A stretch of 64,000 bases of DNA from an uncultured Pseudomonadales bacterium (lineage in GTDB: Bacteria > Pseudomonadota > Gammaproteobacteria > Pseudomonadales > CANNCY01): contig CANNCY010000002.1 in the NCBI GenBank assembly GCA_947503335.1, positions 124,001 through 188,000 on the forward strand, read 5' to 3'. Below the pieces are notes generated by a model. It had not been told where the DNA came from, did not search any database, and worked only from the letters and a program-made list of their open reading frames with translations. Every line of letters begins with the position of its first letter. Position 1 is the stretch's first letter. Below are positions 11,525 to 20,650 of the stretch, piece after piece. The translations under genes and the position numbers were made by a program.

Positions 11525-12216
11525 TGAAAACCATCGGCATACTTGGCGGTATGAGCTGGGAAAGTACCCAGACCTATTACCAGCTGATCAATAAAGGAAT
11601 TAAAGAGTCATTAGGCGGCCTACACTCAGCAAAGATCGTTATGATTAGCGTCGACTTCGCTCAAATAGAGCAGTTACAGCATCAGGGCAACTGGCACAGG
11701 CTTGGCGAGTTACTGGCACATGATGCAAAGCGTGTCGAAGCCGCTGGTGCTGACATGCTATTGATTGCGACGAACACCATGCACAAGGTGGCCGATCAGG
11801 TGCAGGATGCTATCAATGTAGACGTGGTGCATATCGCTGATGCAACGGGCGAGTACTTACGCGATGCAGGTGTTACAAAAGTAGGATTGTTAGGTACTGC
11901 ATTCACCATGGAGCAGTCTTTTTATAAGAATCGCATTGCCGATCGATTCAATATCGATGTAGTCGTACCTAATGCATCACAACGACAGCTAGTGCACAGC
12001 GTTATATACAACGAACTGTGTTTGGGCACTATTAACTCAGAGTCACGTAAAGCCTATTTAGAAGTGATTGATTCGCTCGTTTCGCAAGGCGCTCAAGCGG
12101 TGATACTAGGCTGCACTGAAATCGGCTTACTAGTAAAACCCGAAGATACGCCAGTTAAGTTGGTCGATACAGTACAGATTCATGCAGCTAAGGCTGTACG
12201 CTTGGCAACTCAATAA
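11521..12216 (+). CDS. Amino-acid (aspartate/glutamate) racemase, YgeA-like
   Basis: A PLP-independent racemase of 231 residues. GILGGMSWEST, the GLHSAKI region, ATNTMHKVAD, HIADATG and LGCTEIGLL are all present. Counting from the second methionine, the catalytic pair is Thr83 and Cys197. This matches E. coli YgeA (L-Asp/Glu-specific racemase), where the first catalytic cysteine of classical aspartate racemases is replaced by Thr. D-amino acids made here could feed peptidoglycan or signalling, but that is inference. The start overlaps the upstream GNAT stop. The end overlaps the convergent GNAT gene by seven bases. Confidence 0.9.
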   Translation: MMKTIGILGGMSWESTQTYYQLINKGIKESLGGLHSAKIVMISVDFAQIEQLQHQGNWHRLGELLAHDAKRVEAAGADMLLIATNTMHKVADQVQDAINVDVVHIADATGEYLRDAGVTKVGLLGTAFTMEQSFYKNRIADRFNIDVVVPNASQRQLVHSVIYNELCLGTINSESRKAYLEVIDSLVSQGAQAVILGCTEIGLLVKPEDTPVKLVDTVQIHAAKAVRLATQ

Positions 12217-12734
12217 TCCTCTGCAACTAACCCGTACATTGCAGAATCTGAAACTACACCACTAACGATATAACGCTGTGCACGATCGCCTTCGTGCACA
12301 AAACCTAAACGCTCTAGCAAATTGCGACATGGCTTATTTAGCGTATCCGTTTCTGCCTCAACACGGTTTAGGTTTAATGTATTAAAAGCAAAATTTAGTA
12401 CTTCTCTACTAGCCTCAGACGCAAACCCTTTCCCCCAAACCATTTTATCAAATACAAACCCCAGCTCGGCGCGTCGGCATTGCTCGTTAATTAAGAACAA
12501 CAGTACTTGACCAATAAAGCGCCCATCTGCCATCACCGCCCAGGTATATTGCTCGCCCTTGCGGCCACGATCTAAGGCTCCATTAATTGATTCTTCTGCT
12601 TGAGATAATTGTTGCCAAGGTGGTCGGTTCCAGTACTGCATATTTTCGGCGTCAGAACAAATACTAAACAATGACTCAATATGTTCGGGGCCGATTGGCT
12701 GTAGTACTAAACGTTTGGTAGATAAGCGGCTCAT
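12210..12734 (-). CDS. RimJ/RimL-type GNAT N-acetyltransferase
   Basis: A 174-residue acetyltransferase of the RimJ/RimL branch. It shows the start STKRLVLQPIGPEHIESL, ELGFVFDKMVWGKGFASEA (acetyl-CoA loop) and N-x-x-C-R-N-LLERLGFVHEG at the end, all family hallmarks. The target, a protein N-terminus or a small molecule, is unknown. I start at the ATG at 12734, which aligns with the family. The longer reading to 12815 would run through the divergent sigma-factor start. Only 37 bases separate the two divergent starts, so their promoters must overlap. Confidence 0.87.
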   Translation of the reverse strand: MSRLSTKRLVLQPIGPEHIESLFSICSDAENMQYWNRPPWQQLSQAEESINGALDRGRKGEQYTWAVMADGRFIGQVLLFLINEQCRRAELGFVFDKMVWGKGFASEASREVLNFAFNTLNLNRVEAETDTLNKPCRNLLERLGFVHEGDRAQRYIVSGVVSDSAMYGLVAEDY

Positions 12735-12771
12735 AGGGCTATACTTGCAGTTTTTATATACCGAGCATAGC

Positions 12772-13314
12772 ATGAAAACTGAACAGTTATGGAGCGAGTA
12801 CCGCTCTAAGCTCAAAACCTATTTGATCGGCAAACTAGAGTCAGAGGCCGATATCGAAGACGTGCTACAAGATGCTCTGGCTAGAACCTTTGCACAGCTA
12901 AAAGCAGGTAATGAGATTGATAATCTCAATGCATGGCTTTACCGAGTTGCAGCTAACGCAGTCAACGATTTCTACCGAAAATCTGGGCGAACTCAACTAT
13001 TAGACGACGAGGTAGTGATCGAACAAGCAGGTAATGCCAGCGAAATCGATTCGCTATCGCAATGCATCGAGCCCTTTCTTAGTCAGCTTTCTCAAGAACA
13101 AGCCGAACTACTAAGAGCAGTCGATCTAGACATCCGCAAACAGTCAGACCTCGCCCAAGAACTAGGCATCAGCTATTCAACCCTTAAATCAAGGGTGCAG
13201 GTTGCCCGAAAAGCACTACGGGCACAGTTTGATCGCTGCTGTACTTTCGAGCTAGATGATCAAGGCAATCTTGTTAATAGGGGTAAAAAGTCGCAAGGTT
13301 GCGCCCCCTGCTAA
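12772..13314 (+). CDS. SigZ-like ECF RNA polymerase sigma factor
   Basis: A 180-residue group IV sigma factor. Region 2 is seen as EADIEDVLQDALARTFAQL and LNAWLYRVAANAVNDFYRK. Region 4 is seen as LSQEQAELLRAVDLD...LAQELGISYSTLKSRVQVARKALR. The last 30 residues carry Cys156, Cys157, Cys177 and Cys180 (CCTFELDDQGN...GCAPC), a tail I associate with Bacillus SigZ-type factors and perhaps a redox or metal sensor. No anti-sigma gene is adjacent. The next gene, a GST-family protein, also ends in a cysteine cluster, which suggests a shared thiol-stress role. Confidence 0.87.
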   Translation: MKTEQLWSEYRSKLKTYLIGKLESEADIEDVLQDALARTFAQLKAGNEIDNLNAWLYRVAANAVNDFYRKSGRTQLLDDEVVIEQAGNASEIDSLSQCIEPFLSQLSQEQAELLRAVDLDIRKQSDLAQELGISYSTLKSRVQVARKALRAQFDRCCTFELDDQGNLVNRGKKSQGCAPC

Positions 13315-13385
13315 ATTTATTTCGTCTTTTTAGATCGTGCTACGTCTTAGGGGTAACAACAGATTAATTTAAAAGGCTTAGCACC

Positions 13386-14081
13386 ATGCTTAAGATTGTT
13401 AGTTACACCATTTGCCCCTTTGTTCAGCGCGTTACCGGCTTATTAGAAGCAAAAGGCATTGAGTATCAGGTTGATTACATTAGCCTAAGCGATAAACCTC
13501 AGTGGTTCTTAGATATTTCGCCTAATGGCCAGGTACCGCTATTGATCACCGACAATGGCACAGCGCTATTTGAGTCTGAGGCGATCATTGAATACATCGA
13601 CGAAACGAGCGCGCCTTTAGAGAGCAATCTTACACCCGAGCAACGCGCCCTTGATCGCGCCTATAGCTATATGGGTGCTAAGCAGTACTTACCTCAGTGC
13701 AGCACGATGCGCAGCAGCAATCGCGAACAGTATGAAGAGAAAGTCGCCAATCTGCGTAAGGCCCTTGCGAAAGCTGAAGCAGCGATTAATGGCCCGTTCT
13801 TTAAAGGCGAACAACTAAGCAACGTAGATATCGCGTGGCTGCCTTTACTACACCGCGCTGCTATCATTGAAAAGCATTCTGGCACAGATATGCTCGAAGG
13901 TTTTACAAAAGTAAAAGTGTGGCAACAAGCGATTTTAAACACAGGTATTTGCGAACGATCGGTGTCTAGCGATTTCGAAAAGCGTTTTACTACGTTCTAT
14001 TTATCTGACAAGACCTACTTAGGCGGCGCAGGCGAGTGCTCACCCACGGCGCCTAATCGATGCAGCATAACTTGCTGCTAA
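13386..14081 (+). CDS. Glutathione S-transferase family protein with Cys-rich tail
   Basis: A 231-residue GST-fold protein. The thioredoxin-like N-terminal domain has CPF at residues 9-11, an omega/glutaredoxin-like active cysteine. It continues with NGQVPLL and ESEAIIEYID, the glutathione-binding cis-Pro and Glu-Ser motifs. The helical C-terminal domain follows (ISEKHSG-like region, INGPFFKGEQLSNVDIAWLP). The last 14 residues carry Cys218, Cys226, Cys230 and Cys231, unusual for GSTs. It lies 71 bases after the SigZ-like gene on the same strand, so it may be co-transcribed with it or a target of it. It converges on the DUF815 gene with a four-base gap. Confidence 0.85.
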   Translation: MLKIVSYTICPFVQRVTGLLEAKGIEYQVDYISLSDKPQWFLDISPNGQVPLLITDNGTALFESEAIIEYIDETSAPLESNLTPEQRALDRAYSYMGAKQYLPQCSTMRSSNREQYEEKVANLRKALAKAEAAINGPFFKGEQLSNVDIAWLPLLHRAAIIEKHSGTDMLEGFTKVKVWQQAILNTGICERSVSSDFEKRFTTFYLSDKTYLGGAGECSPTAPNRCSITCC

Positions 14082-14085
14082 CAAT

Positions 14086-14844
14086 CTACATCTGCTTGAT
14101 AAACTGCTGGGCTGTGCGAGCCGAATGGCTTGCACGGTTGCGGGCAAACAGAGTTGCTTGGCGAGTTTCAACTTCGGTTAGTTCTCGCCCAAGTTTAAAT
14201 TCGATGACACCCAGATAGTTTTGAATACTAATAGGATAAAAGCTTAACCAAAGCCCAAAGCGATCAGCTAGGCTAAGCTTTTCTTCGACGGTGTCACCGT
14301 AATGAATTTCTCGCTCAGTAACGCTGGTAGGCGCATTGTCACTAGACTTTTCTGACACAAGATGGCGACGGTTTGACGTAGCATATACGCGCACATTTTC
14401 TGGTGGCAGCTCGATCGAACCATCAATCACTGTTTTAAGCGCTTTATATTGGTACTCGCCCTCTTCAAACGACAGGTCGTCACAGAACACAACAAACCTA
14501 AAGGGCAGTTCACGTAGCTCATCTACAATAAAAGGGAGATCAGCAAGATCTTCTTTTTCGATTTGAACAATTCGCAGGCCTTGATCGGCATAAGCATTTA
14601 TCAACGCTCTAATCAGGCTCGATTTACCCGTACCACGTGACCCCCAAAGCAACACATGATTGCCGCCTTCACCGCGAACATGCTGCTCGGTGTTTTCAAC
14701 GAGCAGGCGCTTTTGACGATCGATACCTGTTAGGTCATCTAATACAATCGTATCTAATGCCGTTACAGACTTAAGAGATTGCGAACGCGCGCGCCATAGT
14801 GCTGCCTTCGTATTGTTCCAATCAATACTGCTCCAATCAGCCAT
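14086..14844 (-). CDS. DUF815-family AAA-type ATPase
   Basis: A 252-residue ATPase. The Walker A loop is GSRGTGKSS at about residues 68-76, and the Walker B-like FCDDLSFE is near 120. YATSNRRHL is the sensor 1 region, and EKLSLADRFGLWLSF is the most characteristic DUF815 block. Roles for this family are not established; the fold suggests a helper ATPase. It is downstream of rimO on the same strand with 25 bases between them. That gap reads GGGGGGG on the coding strand just before the ATG, a G-run that can serve as a ribosome-binding site. Confidence 0.88.
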   Translation of the reverse strand: MADWSSIDWNNTKAALWRARSQSLKSVTALDTIVLDDLTGIDRQKRLLVENTEQHVRGEGGNHVLLWGSRGTGKSSLIRALINAYADQGLRIVQIEKEDLADLPFIVDELRELPFRFVVFCDDLSFEEGEYQYKALKTVIDGSIELPPENVRVYATSNRRHLVSEKSSDNAPTSVTEREIHYGDTVEEKLSLADRFGLWLSFYPISIQNYLGVIEFKLGRELTEVETRQATLFARNRASHSARTAQQFIKQM

Positions 14845-14869
14845 TTACGCCCCCCCAGCGTTTTTTTTG

Positions 14870-16225
14870 TTATTCAGCCATGATTTCTTCGGCGTCTAAT
14901 AGACGACCCCAAAGATCATACTCGTCTGCGTCTATAACTTCGACTAAAACCTGATCGCCTGGGCTAAGGTGGGTAGCATCATCGATAAAGATCTGACCAT
15001 CAACTTCAGGGGCATCATGCATCGTACGGCCCACAGCGCCTTCTTCGACCACTTCGTCGATGATCACTGGCTGCCATGTGCCAATCTTTAACTTAAGGCG
15101 CTCGGCACTAATGCGCTGCTGTACTTCCATAAAGCGTGCAAGGCGTTCTTCTTTAACCTCTTCGGGTACAGGGTCAGCCAACTCGTTGGCAGTAGCGCCA
15201 TCAACTGCCGAATACTTGAAGCAACCAGCGCGGTCAATTTGCGCCTCTTCAAGCCAATCAAGCAGCATCTGAAAATCTTCTTCAGTTTCGCCAGGGAAGC
15301 CGACAATAAAGGTTGAGCGAATGGTTAGCTCTGGGCAGATTTCACGCCATTTCTTAATGCGGTTAAGTGTATTCTCAGCCGCAGCAGGTCGCTTCATCGC
15401 CTTCAACACTTTGGGAGACGCATGCTGAAATGGAATGTCTAGATAGGGCAAAATCTTGCCTTCGGCCATTAGCGGAATCACGTTATCGACATGAGGATAG
15501 GGATAAACGTAATGCAAACGAACCCACACATCTAACTCGCCCAATGCCTCACATAGATCAAGCATCTTTGTCTTAACGGGGCGCCCCTGCCAAAAGCCGG
15601 TACGGTATTTAACATCAACACCGTAGGCACTGGTATCTTGTGACACGACCAATAACTCGCGCGTACCCGCATCAGCCAAGCGCTGAGCTTCGTCTAACAC
15701 ATCTCCCACCGGGCGAGAAACTAGGTCGCCGCGTAAACTGGGAATGATGCAGAAGGTGCAACGGTGATTGCAGCCTTCAGAAATTTTTAGATAAGCATAA
15801 TGACGAGGCGTGAGCTTTACACCGGTATCGGGTACAAGATCGATGAACGGATTATGTTCTACAGCAACGGGTTTAGGCGCCCATTCGTGCACTTGGCCTA
15901 CCACTTGCTCGTATTGAGCGGCGCCACTTACAGCAAGTACTTCGGGGTGAGTCTCACGAATAAGCTCTTCGTCTTTACCCATACAGCCCGTAACAATCAC
16001 CTTGCCGTTCTCTTTAATAGCCTCGCCAATGGCATCTAATGACTCTTGCTTGGCAGAGTCAATGAAACCGCATGTATTCACTACTACAACGTCAGCATCT
16101 TCGTAGGTGGGCACGACATCGTAGCCGTCCATCTTAAGCTGGGTAAGTATGCGTTCGCTATCTACAAGTGCCTTGGGGCAGCCCAACGAGATAAATCCTA
16201 CTTTTGAGTTTGATGAGTCAGTCAT
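14870..16225 (-). CDS. rimO: Ribosomal protein S12 methylthiotransferase RimO
   Basis: A radical SAM enzyme that adds a methylthio group to a conserved aspartate of ribosomal protein S12. The N-terminal UPF0004 domain carries Cys16, Cys52 and Cys81 for the auxiliary 4Fe-4S cluster. The radical SAM motif is C152-x3-C156-x2-C159 (GCNHRCTFC). A TRAM domain closes the protein after residue 380. Length 451 compares with 441 in E. coli. [15 protein letters not shown] and the RGDLVSRP stretch distinguish RimO from its tRNA-modifying paralogue MiaB. Confidence 0.96.
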   Translation of the reverse strand: MTDSSNSKVGFISLGCPKALVDSERILTQLKMDGYDVVPTYEDADVVVVNTCGFIDSAKQESLDAIGEAIKENGKVIVTGCMGKDEELIRETHPEVLAVSGAAQYEQVVGQVHEWAPKPVAVEHNPFIDLVPDTGVKLTPRHYAYLKISEGCNHRCTFCIIPSLRGDLVSRPVGDVLDEAQRLADAGTRELLVVSQDTSAYGVDVKYRTGFWQGRPVKTKMLDLCEALGELDVWVRLHYVYPYPHVDNVIPLMAEGKILPYLDIPFQHASPKVLKAMKRPAAAENTLNRIKKWREICPELTIRSTFIVGFPGETEEDFQMLLDWLEEAQIDRAGCFKYSAVDGATANELADPVPEEVKEERLARFMEVQQRISAERLKLKIGTWQPVIIDEVVEEGAVGRTMHDAPEVDGQIFIDDATHLSPGDQVLVEVIDADEYDLWGRLLDAEEIMAE

Positions 16226-16395
16226 AATAGTGAAATAAGCCTTTAGTTAACCTTTCGATTATATCAATTCAGATCAGACTCGCGCGCGGTCAAAGTAGCG
16301 CAACTGGGTGCGAATATACTCGCCGATTGAACAAATAAGTGATTTTTTCGCCTAGCTGACGTACATTTCTATCAAACAAAGAAAAACTGCTGCTT

Positions 16396-17919
16396 ATGAA
16401 ACTGTTTAAACTGGCCACATCGCTGCTGTTGACCGCTATATTTGCCGGATGCAGTGTCACTAATTTCGACGTTAGCCGCACACCTAGCCAAGCTATTGAT
16501 GCCAGTGAACAAACCTCTCTAGGTCAACGGTACGAAGCTCTCGAGCAGACTCTTCCTGATCATTCATTATTTTACCCTTTAACCGCTGGTACCGATGCAC
16601 TGGGCGCAAGATTACGATTGATTGATACTGCGCAAAAAAGCATTGATATGCAATATTTCTTGATGAAAGACGACATGGCCGGCAATTTGGTCATGGCTCG
16701 TTTACTTAAAGCGGCTGATCGCGGTGTTCGTGTACGTATTCTACTTGATGACATCTTTTCAACAGTACGCGATGACGAGTTATTGGTACTGAATGCGCAC
16801 GACAATATCGAAGTACGGCTATTTAACCCCATCTCACGATTTGGGTTTAAGAATATTAATTTTTTGGCTGACTTTACTCGCGCAAATCGCCGCATGCACA
16901 ACAAATCATTCACTGTAGATGGCGCTATTACTATTGTCGGTGGGCGAAATATCGCTGATGAATATTTTGACCTTGGTTATGGGGGCAAATTCTTTGATCT
17001 AGATGTGGTTGCCTTTGGCCCAGCTACCGATCTAGTAGCCGACAGTTTCGATGAATTTTGGAACTTTAAAAAATCTATCCCTATCGAGCATGTCAAAAAG
17101 CCGCTATCACCGGCCAAGCTAGCTTCTACACGAGAGGATATAATTCATACCGCCAAAACCGAAGCAAAGGATGCCTACACCACTGCGATTAACTCGCAGT
17201 TGATATTAGACATGGCTGATCGCAAAGTTGATGGTTTTGAGGCAAGAGCAACATTAATTTCTGAAGACCCGTCTAAGCTATCTGACGCAGTGTCTGATCG
17301 CTCTACAAGACTGATCTATGACATTGTTGAGCTAGTCAACAATGCTAAGCAAGAGGTACTTGTTGTCACCCCCTACTTCGTACCAACTAAGTCGGGAATG
17401 GCGTTTTGGCGTGATCTAAGTAAAAGAAATATAGACATTACCATCGTCACCAATTCACTGGCTTCTACAAACCACGTACCAGTGCATGCAGCCTACGACA
17501 GATATCGAAAACCTATATTAGAACTAGGCATTACGCTGCTCGAAATCAGGCCCGATGCTTTAAGCGTTGATGGTACCCATGAGGTCAGTAAAGAACATTC
17601 GACCTTGCACTCAAAATTGATACTTGTTGATCAAAGGTACGCGTTTATTGGCTCGCTAAACCTTGATCCACGATCGATAGAAATCAATACTGAAATGGGG
17701 CTGCTTATCGACTCGCCAGAAATGGCCGAGTGGGCACGTCAAGAAGCAACGATTACATACGACATGCTGTACAAGTTAGAGCTTGATGACAATGGCGACA
17801 TTCAGTGGATCGAAACAAATGGCGCCCAACAAAGAGTGTATAGCAAAGACCCACAATCGAGTGGCTTTAGGCGCTTCTTAAGCTGGCTCTACAAAGTGCT
17901 ACCCGAGAGCCAGCTATAG
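16396..17919 (+). CDS. Phospholipase D-family lipoprotein, ClsC (YmdC)-like
   Basis: A 507-residue protein with two HKD motifs: His168-x-Lys170 in HNKSFTVDGA, and His405-x-Lys407-x4-Asp412 in HSKLILVD. Each is followed by a conserved GG/GS-x-N stretch. A lipobox-like FAGC puts a lipidated cysteine at residue 19, so the protein should be membrane-anchored and face the periplasm. Two HKD motifs with this spacing fit the cardiolipin synthase C group, so phosphatidyl transfer between phospholipids is likely. A nuclease is the main alternative. The 170-base leader holds no clear regulatory element. A 10-bp inverted repeat lies in the last codons. Confidence 0.85.
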   Translation: MKLFKLATSLLLTAIFAGCSVTNFDVSRTPSQAIDASEQTSLGQRYEALEQTLPDHSLFYPLTAGTDALGARLRLIDTAQKSIDMQYFLMKDDMAGNLVMARLLKAADRGVRVRILLDDIFSTVRDDELLVLNAHDNIEVRLFNPISRFGFKNINFLADFTRANRRMHNKSFTVDGAITIVGGRNIADEYFDLGYGGKFFDLDVVAFGPATDLVADSFDEFWNFKKSIPIEHVKKPLSPAKLASTREDIIHTAKTEAKDAYTTAINSQLILDMADRKVDGFEARATLISEDPSKLSDAVSDRSTRLIYDIVELVNNAKQEVLVVTPYFVPTKSGMAFWRDLSKRNIDITIVTNSLASTNHVPVHAAYDRYRKPILELGITLLEIRPDALSVDGTHEVSKEHSTLHSKLILVDQRYAFIGSLNLDPRSIEINTEMGLLIDSPEMAEWARQEATITYDMLYKLELDDNGDIQWIETNGAQQRVYSKDPQSSGFRRFLSWLYKVLPESQL

Positions 17920-17946
17920 CCAAGGCGTGATTACAGAGCTAGCTCT
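17881..17946. repeat. Inverted repeats at the convergent end of two genes
   Basis: AGCTGGCTCT (17881-17890) and AGAGCCAGCT (17906-17915) are perfect 10-base reverse complements around a 15-base loop, at the 3' end of the phospholipase D-like gene. Twenty bases on is AGAGCTAGCTCT (17935-17946), a perfect 12-base palindrome in the tail of the convergent gene. No T-run is present. The larger stem could act in both directions as a terminator or mRNA stabiliser. Confidence 0.4.
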
Positions 17947-18650
17947 GACGTCAGTTGAAACTCTAATAGTGACGAAGCGGGTATATTAATCGTATTACCA
18001 CTCGTCAAAATAGATACGCCTAACGCTGCTTTGGCTGCATCTTCGGCGCCTTTAGAGCCATTAGCTAAACCACCAACGGCCGCCCACCGAGCTGTACGCC
18101 CCACTGTTTTCTTGCCGGTACTTTCTGATGCTGCCTGCACTGACGACGTGCTAATGGGCTTCATTTGGCCATCAATCATAATATCGGTAAAACGAATCGA
18201 TATTGCCGACTGACCGGCTGCCCTGCGTGATTGTGAAGACTGCTCTACCACGCCATACAGCTTGGCACCCTGTGGTACGAGCGTTTGGCCGTTAGCCACC
18301 AAATCAGCTTCAAGGGTTGCTGTAAACTTGTGCCCCGCCTTGTGCTGTTTGCTGCTAATTGCACTTTGGGTGCGCGCTACGATACGAGTACCTGCTGGCA
18401 CAACCTTACCTGCGGTGGGCTTTGCCGCCGTATCTTTTGCAGGCTCGGCGTCGCCAAAGCTAACGCCCTTTACTTTTGATGAGTCAAAAGTGAGTTTCTG
18501 ACCGGCCACTTCAAAGACAACTTGTTCAGCGTTCTGCGACACTAGTTTACCTTCTAGCTTCTGACCGTCACGCAGTTCAAGGGTATCTGCATAGGTCACT
18601 GTAGCCAGCCCTAGCAAAGCCAAAAATATTCCACTCTTAAATGCCGTCAT
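17931..18650 (-). CDS. Exported protein of unknown function
   Basis: A 239-residue protein with a clear signal peptide (MTAFKSGIFLALLGLATVTYA). The mature part starts with a short beta-rich domain (LELRDGQKLEGKLVSQNAEQVVFEV), which looks like a small barrel. A linker rich in Ala, Lys and Pro follows, and then a domain beginning VPAGTRIVARTQSAISS. That second domain has the alternating pattern of TrbI/VirB10-like periplasmic barrels (an argument for cell-envelope location only). A Gly/Ala-rich segment near 190-215 could be membrane-associating. I do not recognise a named family. It is convergent with the phospholipase D-like gene and divergent from rsgA. Confidence 0.75.
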   Translation of the reverse strand: MTAFKSGIFLALLGLATVTYADTLELRDGQKLEGKLVSQNAEQVVFEVAGQKLTFDSSKVKGVSFGDAEPAKDTAAKPTAGKVVPAGTRIVARTQSAISSKQHKAGHKFTATLEADLVANGQTLVPQGAKLYGVVEQSSQSRRAAGQSAISIRFTDIMIDGQMKPISTSSVQAASESTGKKTVGRTARWAAVGGLANGSKGAEDAAKAALGVSILTSGNTINIPASSLLEFQLTSELAL

Positions 18651-18752
18651 TCATCATCCCTCAACTTGACTATAATCCATCGCAAACTTACGTTTTTAAA
18701 ATCAAAAAACTGTACTATCGATCATATTGCATCAACCCAAGGGATTCTAGTC

Positions 18753-19787
18753 ATGTTATTGGCCCTACCCCAACTAGGCTGGCAACCATTCTTTCAGCAA
18801 CAACTTAGTCTTGATGAATGGGGCGAGTCGAAACCTGCACGCGTTATAGAGCAGCACCGCAGCGAACTAAAAGTAGCTACTGAAGAAGGTGAAGTTACTG
18901 TGTTACTGCAGGCTAGCATGCCCGAAATGGTTGTGGGCGATTGGCTTTTACTTGATGCAGACAATCAATTTGATCGCCTCTTAGATCGCAAGACACTATT
19001 TGCTCGTAAAGCCGCTGGCACTAAGATCGACAAACAACTGATATCAGCAAATGTCGATACAGCATTCATTATGTCTTCGATGAATGATGACTTTAATCTA
19101 AGCCGTATCGAGCGTTTTTTAGCCCTTGCGAACGAAGCAGATGCAGAGCCTGTTGTGATACTGACAAAGGCCGATCTAACAGAAGACCCCGACAGCTATG
19201 TACAGCAGGTACAGGCTATCGATCAGTTTTTGTCGGTCATCGCGATCAATGGGCTCGACACTACTGCGCTAGAGAAACTCAGCCCCTGGCTAAAGACCGG
19301 CGCCACTGTTGCTTTGCTAGGCTCATCAGGGGTAGGCAAATCAACATTGGCAAATACGTTACTTGGCGAGCAAACGCTAGCAACAGGAGGTATTCGTGAA
19401 GACGACTCAAAGGGTAAGCACACGACAACATCACGCTCACTTAACCCCTTACCCAGTGGCGCTTTAATTTTAGACACGCCAGGTATGCGCGAGCTACAGT
19501 TAGCAGACAACAAAGAAGGCATCAGCAAAACCTTTGCAGATATCGAAGCGTTGGCAGAGCAGTGCAAGTTCAACGACTGTTCGCACAATTCGGAGCCTGG
19601 TTGTGCGGTACAAAAAGCCATTCAATCGGGGGAGTTAGATTTACGTCGCTTCAATAACTATCAAAAGCTACTTCGCGAAGAAGCATTAAATTCGGCGAGT
19701 TTAGCTGAGCGACGATCTAACGACAAAGCGCTACACAAGTTCTATAAGTCGACACAGTCAGAGGCGGCAAAACTTAAGGGGCGTTAA
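18753..19787 (+). CDS. rsgA: Ribosome small-subunit-dependent GTPase A
   Basis: A GTPase that checks late maturation of the 30S subunit. It is circularly permuted, as the family requires: LTKAD (G4) comes before the P-loop GSSGVGKST (residues 190-198), and DTPGMREL (G3) follows. The C-terminal zinc site is Cys271, Cys276, His278 and Cys284 (CKFNDCSHNSEPGC). An N-terminal OB-fold precedes the G domain. I use the ATG at 18753, with AAGGGA about nine bases upstream, giving 344 residues. The longer reading from 18666 adds an unconvincing leader. E. coli rsgA sits by orn and psd, but this copy stands alone. Confidence 0.93.
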   Translation: MLLALPQLGWQPFFQQQLSLDEWGESKPARVIEQHRSELKVATEEGEVTVLLQASMPEMVVGDWLLLDADNQFDRLLDRKTLFARKAAGTKIDKQLISANVDTAFIMSSMNDDFNLSRIERFLALANEADAEPVVILTKADLTEDPDSYVQQVQAIDQFLSVIAINGLDTTALEKLSPWLKTGATVALLGSSGVGKSTLANTLLGEQTLATGGIREDDSKGKHTTTSRSLNPLPSGALILDTPGMRELQLADNKEGISKTFADIEALAEQCKFNDCSHNSEPGCAVQKAIQSGELDLRRFNNYQKLLREEALNSASLAERRSNDKALHKFYKSTQSEAAKLKGR

Positions 19788-19908
19788 TAACCCTTCGGCG
19801 AGAATCGGCATATCGATATGAAAAATCGTTTTAAACACCCACAAGAGTTTTGCTTAGGTATGTAGCTATACTGGGTCGGTATTTTCTTTCAATAAAAAAG
19901 GATCATTT

Positions 19909-20574
19909 ATGTCGCTAAGAATCAACGATCAAGCGCCCAACTTTCAGGCCGACACCACCAAAGGCCGTATCGACTTTCACGAATTTATCGGTGATCAGTG
20001 GGCAGTTTTGTTCTCGCACCCTAAAGATTTCACTCCGGTCTGTACCACCGAATTAGGCTATATGGCTAAGATCGAAGAGGAGTTCACCAAGCGCAATACT
20101 AAGCTGATTGCGCTGAGCGTTGACTCGGTCGACGATCACCTAGCCTGGGTTAAAGACGTTGAAGAAGTAAACAACACGACGGTCAATTACCCAATCATTG
20201 CAGACACCCACCTTCGAGTAGGTAAGCTGTACAACATGTTTGCGGCCGATGAATCAGGCGAAGCGGGTGATCGCACGGCTATGACTAATGCCACTGTTCG
20301 TTCGGTGTTTGTTATTGGCCCAGATAAAAACATCAAGCTAATGATCACTTACCCAATGACAACTGGCCGCAACTTTGACGAAATTTTACGAGTCATCGAT
20401 TCGATGCAATTAACTGCCAAGCATAAGGTTGCAACGCCCGTTAATTGGCAACAGGGTGACGACGTGATCATTGTTCCGGCCGTATCGAATGAAGAGGCGA
20501 AAGAGGTATACCCTGATGGTTGGCATACCATCAAGCCCTATCTACGTAAGGTAAAGCAACCTGAGCAGGCTTAA
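19909..20574 (+). CDS. 1-Cys peroxiredoxin (Prx6-type)
   Basis: Reduces hydrogen peroxide and organic peroxides. The peroxidatic Cys45 sits in HPKDFTPVCTTELG, and the Arg of the active site lies in GDRTAMTNATVRSVFVI. The C-terminal Prx6 extension is present (VIIVPAVSNEEAKEVYPDGW), giving 221 residues, and a resolving cysteine is not evident. AAAAGGA lies eight bases before the ATG. In the 120-base leader a TATACT hexamer near 19869 could be a -10 element, but no good -35 is visible. An intrinsic terminator follows the stop. Confidence 0.92.
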   Translation: MSLRINDQAPNFQADTTKGRIDFHEFIGDQWAVLFSHPKDFTPVCTTELGYMAKIEEEFTKRNTKLIALSVDSVDDHLAWVKDVEEVNNTTVNYPIIADTHLRVGKLYNMFAADESGEAGDRTAMTNATVRSVFVIGPDKNIKLMITYPMTTGRNFDEILRVIDSMQLTAKHKVATPVNWQQGDDVIIVPAVSNEEAKEVYPDGWHTIKPYLRKVKQPEQA

Positions 20575-20596
20575 ACGCTTACCAGTTAGAAGGCAT

Positions 20597-20631
20597 AAAA
20601 AAGGCGGCCAAAACATGTGCCGCCTTTTTTT
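20597..20631. terminator. Intrinsic terminator after the peroxiredoxin gene
   Basis: AAAAAAGGCGGC and GCCGCCTTTTTTT form a strong stem with a 10-base loop, flanked by A- and T-runs. It can therefore work for both convergent genes, the peroxiredoxin and the M28 peptidase. Confidence 0.85.
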
Positions 20632-20650
20632 GAGCCATAGGCTGGATCGA

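Noticed and set aside
11764-11790. Loss of the first catalytic cysteine of the racemase as a sign of inactivity
   Set aside because: E. coli YgeA also has Thr here and is active, so this is the normal state of the subfamily.
19860-19880. Peroxiredoxin promoter with TATACT as -10
   Set aside because: The -10 is plausible, but no matching -35 lies at 16-18 bases, so I did not list it as a feature.
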